Source: CAYMZZ01 sp044463125 (GTDB taxonomy: Bacteria; Bacteroidota; Bacteroidia; Chitinophagales; Chitinophagaceae). Taken from it: a stretch of 64,000 nt of DNA. Positions 61,569 to 64,000 of the stretch are shown here, one piece after another. The DNA is taken from NCBI GenBank assembly GCA_044463125.1, contig JBIQMS010000021.1:9625-73624 (forward strand). Direction: 5' to 3'. The position numbers and the translations under genes were made by a program. Each line of letters begins with the position of its first letter. The first letter of the stretch is position 1. Under the pieces are notes generated by a model that was given only the letters and a program-made list of their open reading frames with translations, made no database searches and had not been told where the DNA came from.

Positions 61569-62327
61569 ATGAAACAAAGCCTGCTATATACGGGATTGGC
61601 GCTGGTACTGCTCAGCAGTTGCAGCACCGCTTACAAGGCCGGACAAACTCCGGACGACGTGTATTTTTCGCCGGCACGCGAGGCGGATGAATATGTGGTG
61701 GTGAACAACCGCAATCAAAGGTATAATGGCTACGATGAAGACCGCTATTATTCCGACCGTTACCTGCGTATGCGCGTCATGAACCGCAACCGCTGGTCGG
61801 CGCTGGATTATTATTACGACAATCCCTATGCGTTCAGCCCTTATATGTATTATCATTCCTGGAATAATCCCTGGAACAGCTATTGGGCCTGGAACAATTT
61901 CTATAACCCTTACTTCAACCCGCATTTTGGCTGGGGAGGCGGAGGAGTATGGGGTGGCTGGTCGCCTGGCATTATAGTATCCAATCCAAAGATTACCACA
62001 AGGCCCAGCCGTGCGCTGGTATTTAACCCCGCCAGCTATGCACCCAACAGCAATAGCACCCTGGTCAGGAATGGCAACCTTCGTTATTCCAATCCAGGTG
62101 TAAGCAATGTGGGTCGCTACAACAACAGCAACAATAATAACGGACTCGGCAGTTCGCTGCGGAAAGTATTTAATGGCGGTAACAACAATAATGGGTATCA
62201 GCCGGGCCGCAATAACAGCACCAATACGCCAACCCGAACTTATAACCCCTCATCTTCTTCCGGAGGAAGCTCAGGCAGAAGCAGTGGCGGTAGTAGTGGT
62301 GGCGGGGTGAGCCGGCCCATCCGTTAA
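61569..62327 (+). CDS. Low-complexity lipoprotein
   Basis: 252 aa. MKQSLLYTGLALVLLSSC is a lipoprotein signal with Cys18. The mature part has Tyr/Asn/Trp-rich stretches (YYDNPYAFSPYMYYHSWNNP, FNPHFGWGGGGVWGGWSPG), an Asn-rich middle and a Ser/Gly-rich tail ending SGGSSGGGVSRPIR. Such Tyr-Trp-Asn-rich lipoproteins are common in Bacteroidota but not characterised. A hairpin ends the transcript 34 bp after the stop. Confidence 0.78.
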   Translation: MKQSLLYTGLALVLLSSCSTAYKAGQTPDDVYFSPAREADEYVVVNNRNQRYNGYDEDRYYSDRYLRMRVMNRNRWSALDYYYDNPYAFSPYMYYHSWNNPWNSYWAWNNFYNPYFNPHFGWGGGGVWGGWSPGIIVSNPKITTRPSRALVFNPASYAPNSNSTLVRNGNLRYSNPGVSNVGRYNNSNNNNGLGSSLRKVFNGGNNNNGYQPGRNNSTNTPTRTYNPSSSSGGSSGRSSGGSSGGGVSRPIR

Positions 62328-62360
62328 GGATTATCATAACAACCCTTTTAGTACATACTG

Positions 62361-62412
62361 AAAGGAGGAAGCGGAAATTGAAACCTCTCAAAACCTGTTT
62401 CCTCCTTTTTTT
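62361..62412 (+). terminator. Terminator after the low-complexity lipoprotein
   Basis: 10-bp stem AAAGGAGGAA/TTCCTCCTTT (62361-62370 with 62399-62408) with a 28-base loop and a T-run to 62412. Confidence 0.65.
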
Positions 62413-62432
62413 GTACCCGGAAATAATTTCAT

Positions 62433-63989
62433 ATGAAAAAAACATTGATTCTTGGAGGCCTGATCGCTGCTGGTTTGCAGGTAAGCGCACAAATTCCGGA
62501 AGACGTATTGCGCTATAGCTGGCAGCCGGTAAATGGCACCGCCCGCATTAATGCGGTGGGTGGCGCCATGGGTTCACTCGGTGGCGATATTTCGGCAACC
62601 TTTACCAACCCCGCGGGCCTGGCGATGTACAAGACCAGTGATTTTGTATTATCACCCGGTTATAGTTTTTTGAATAACCGGGGTCAGTTTCGCGGCACCA
62701 GCGCTAACGAAAAAGATAAGCATTTCAACCTCGGCGCCAGCGGTTGGGTGGGCGGTATCAACGGTTCCGGTCGTTGGACTAATAAAGCCATTAGCTTCGC
62801 TGTAACGCGCACCGCGAATTTCAGCAATACCATCTACTATACCGGGCAAAATGATTTTAGCAGCTATGGCGAACAATATGCCGCCGAGGCCGCGGGCAGT
62901 GGACTTTCGCTGGATGATATTCTGAACAGCAACAGCGTTTCGCTGGGCACCCGCATGGCTGTATATTCATACCTGGTGGATACAGCCACTATCGGCAGCA
63001 ATCAATTTCCCGATGTGGTAAGTATGCCGCTCTGGAATAACCTCAAAAATGGCGCACCCTATCTGGTTAACCAGGCGCATCGTATTGAAACTAGTGGTGG
63101 CATAACCGAAGCCGCGCTGGGCTATGCCGCCAATATGGACGACCGTGTTTACATAGGAGGCTCCATCGGTATCCCTATTATCCGATACAATAAAAACTCC
63201 TCTTTCCGGGAGTCGGATGCTACAGGCGACAACGACAATAATTTTGATTTTTCGGAACTGAATGAACAATTCAGCACCCGCGGCGTGGGTATCAATGCCA
63301 AACTGGGTGTAATCGTACGCCCTTCCGACCGGATCCGGATGGGTATGGCCATACACAGCCCTTCCTGGCTTAGCCTGGAAGATACTTACCAGGCCGATAT
63401 GGCTGTAAACCTGGAAAACTATCGCTCCGTGCCGGGTACTGAAACCGTGCAAAGCACCCTGTTCACCGGTGGCGAAGTGCCGCGCTACAAATACGAACTG
63501 GTCACCCCCTGGCGCATGATGCTGAGTGGTACCTATATCCTGAATGAAGTGGAAGATATTCGCCAGCAAAAGGGCTTTATCACCGCCGATATTGAATACG
63601 TTACTTATAAGTCGAACCGCTTCCGCAATGCAGAGGACTATGACGATGGCGGATACTACGACCAGCTAAACGAAGTGATGAAGGAGTATTATCAGAACGC
63701 ATTTAATTTCAGGTTGGGTGGCGAATTGAAATTCACCACTTTTATGACGCGACTTGGATTTGCTTATTATGGTAACCCCTACTCCGACAAGGAGCTAAAC
63801 GCGAGCCGTATGTTTATCAGTGGAGGGATTGGTTACCGACACTCAGGCATGTATATTGATCTCACTTATGTACACGGCATTCAGAAAGATGTGAATTTTC
63901 CCTATCGCTTGTCGGACAAGGCGAATACATTTGCCAATACCCGTTCCAATGGCAGCAACCTGATGCTTACATTTGGTTTCAAAATCTAA
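62433..63989 (+). CDS. FadL/OmpP1-like outer membrane protein
   Basis: 518 aa with a signal peptide (MKKTLILGGLIAAGLQVSAQ). It starts ALRY-like VLRYSWQPVNGTARINAVGGAMGSLGGDISATFTNPAGLAMYKTSDF, the FadL/OmpP1 N-terminal plug pattern, then a beta barrel with alternating aromatic strands and ends SNGSNLMLTFGFKI. FadL proteins import hydrophobic compounds across the outer membrane. The stop at 63987-63989 is 11 bp from the window edge. Confidence 0.88.
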   Translation: MKKTLILGGLIAAGLQVSAQIPEDVLRYSWQPVNGTARINAVGGAMGSLGGDISATFTNPAGLAMYKTSDFVLSPGYSFLNNRGQFRGTSANEKDKHFNLGASGWVGGINGSGRWTNKAISFAVTRTANFSNTIYYTGQNDFSSYGEQYAAEAAGSGLSLDDILNSNSVSLGTRMAVYSYLVDTATIGSNQFPDVVSMPLWNNLKNGAPYLVNQAHRIETSGGITEAALGYAANMDDRVYIGGSIGIPIIRYNKNSSFRESDATGDNDNNFDFSELNEQFSTRGVGINAKLGVIVRPSDRIRMGMAIHSPSWLSLEDTYQADMAVNLENYRSVPGTETVQSTLFTGGEVPRYKYELVTPWRMMLSGTYILNEVEDIRQQKGFITADIEYVTYKSNRFRNAEDYDDGGYYDQLNEVMKEYYQNAFNFRLGGELKFTTFMTRLGFAYYGNPYSDKELNASRMFISGGIGYRHSGMYIDLTYVHGIQKDVNFPYRLSDKANTFANTRSNGSNLMLTFGFKI

Positions 63990-64000
63990 GAGAGTTTCCA

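Overview
The window reads as chromosomal DNA of a member of the Bacteroidota, most likely a Chitinophagaceae relative; the genus cannot be fixed from the sequence alone. The grounds are type IX secretion (T9SS) components and cargo, DUF3857, DUF5362 and DUF5723 families, a TamL-type lipoprotein, the Bacteroidota promoter signature (TTTG, about 20 bp, TAnnTTTG) and a near absence of Shine-Dalgarno sites. I see no phage, IS, CRISPR, integrase or plasmid gene. It is mostly an ordinary, densely coded chromosome.

Layout. 1-4552: a C25-family PorU2-like protease (cut by the left edge) with its PorV2-like partner, both on minus. 4766-11217: tyrS, a secreted NlpC/P60-like protein, an SGNH hydrolase, a Tat-exported PLP enzyme, an S10 peptidase and tRNA-Gln. 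11327-17985: a secreted T9SS cargo protein, two tandem fibre-like paralogues, a lipoprotein, then a LuxR-type response regulator with a TPR histidine kinase. 18339-22238: a LamG T9SS cargo protein, a lipoprotein and a WG-repeat protein. 22283-28447: two DUF3857 proteins, one of which has lost its transglutaminase triad, and a GH2 glycosidase. 28771-31878: a YegP-like mini-protein, a GreA/Rnk-like factor, a DUF5723 outer-membrane protein and a periplasmic protein.

32316-38582 is a minus-strand nucleotide-sugar cluster (rfbD, rfbC, a WbpA/TviB-like dehydrogenase, UDP-xylose synthase, UDP-glucose dehydrogenase, DegT aminotransferase) feeding surface polysaccharide synthesis, followed by the divergent Kdo transferase waaA. 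40007-44932: a hypothetical protein, tdk, ccmB-ccmC-ccmD for cytochrome c maturation, a glutamate-family dehydrogenase and a small secreted protein. 45001-52271: transaldolase, SRP RNA, a T9SS plug protein, a FtsX/LolC-type permease, a SpoU-family rRNA/tRNA methyltransferase, TamL and truB. 52461-59791: the conserved DUF58 / MoxR / DUF4350 / DUF4129 / SpoIIM block with a divergent RDD protein and two DUF5362 proteins. 59922-63989: proS, a low-complexity lipoprotein and a FadL-like outer-membrane protein.

The least explained feature is a family of intergenic short-period arrays at five loci (6048-6626, 7247-7481, 43012-43043, 52295-52460, 59284-59376). Each is built from 7- or 8-bp units with a fixed core (AAGTT, ACGTA, TACGT or GTTKAA) and one to three variable bases. 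Most loci contain two blocks in opposite orientation, so a transcript could fold on itself, and the G-containing strand nearly always reads out of a stop codon. At one locus the array supplies the last codons of a gene. Classical long hairpin terminators are also frequent.
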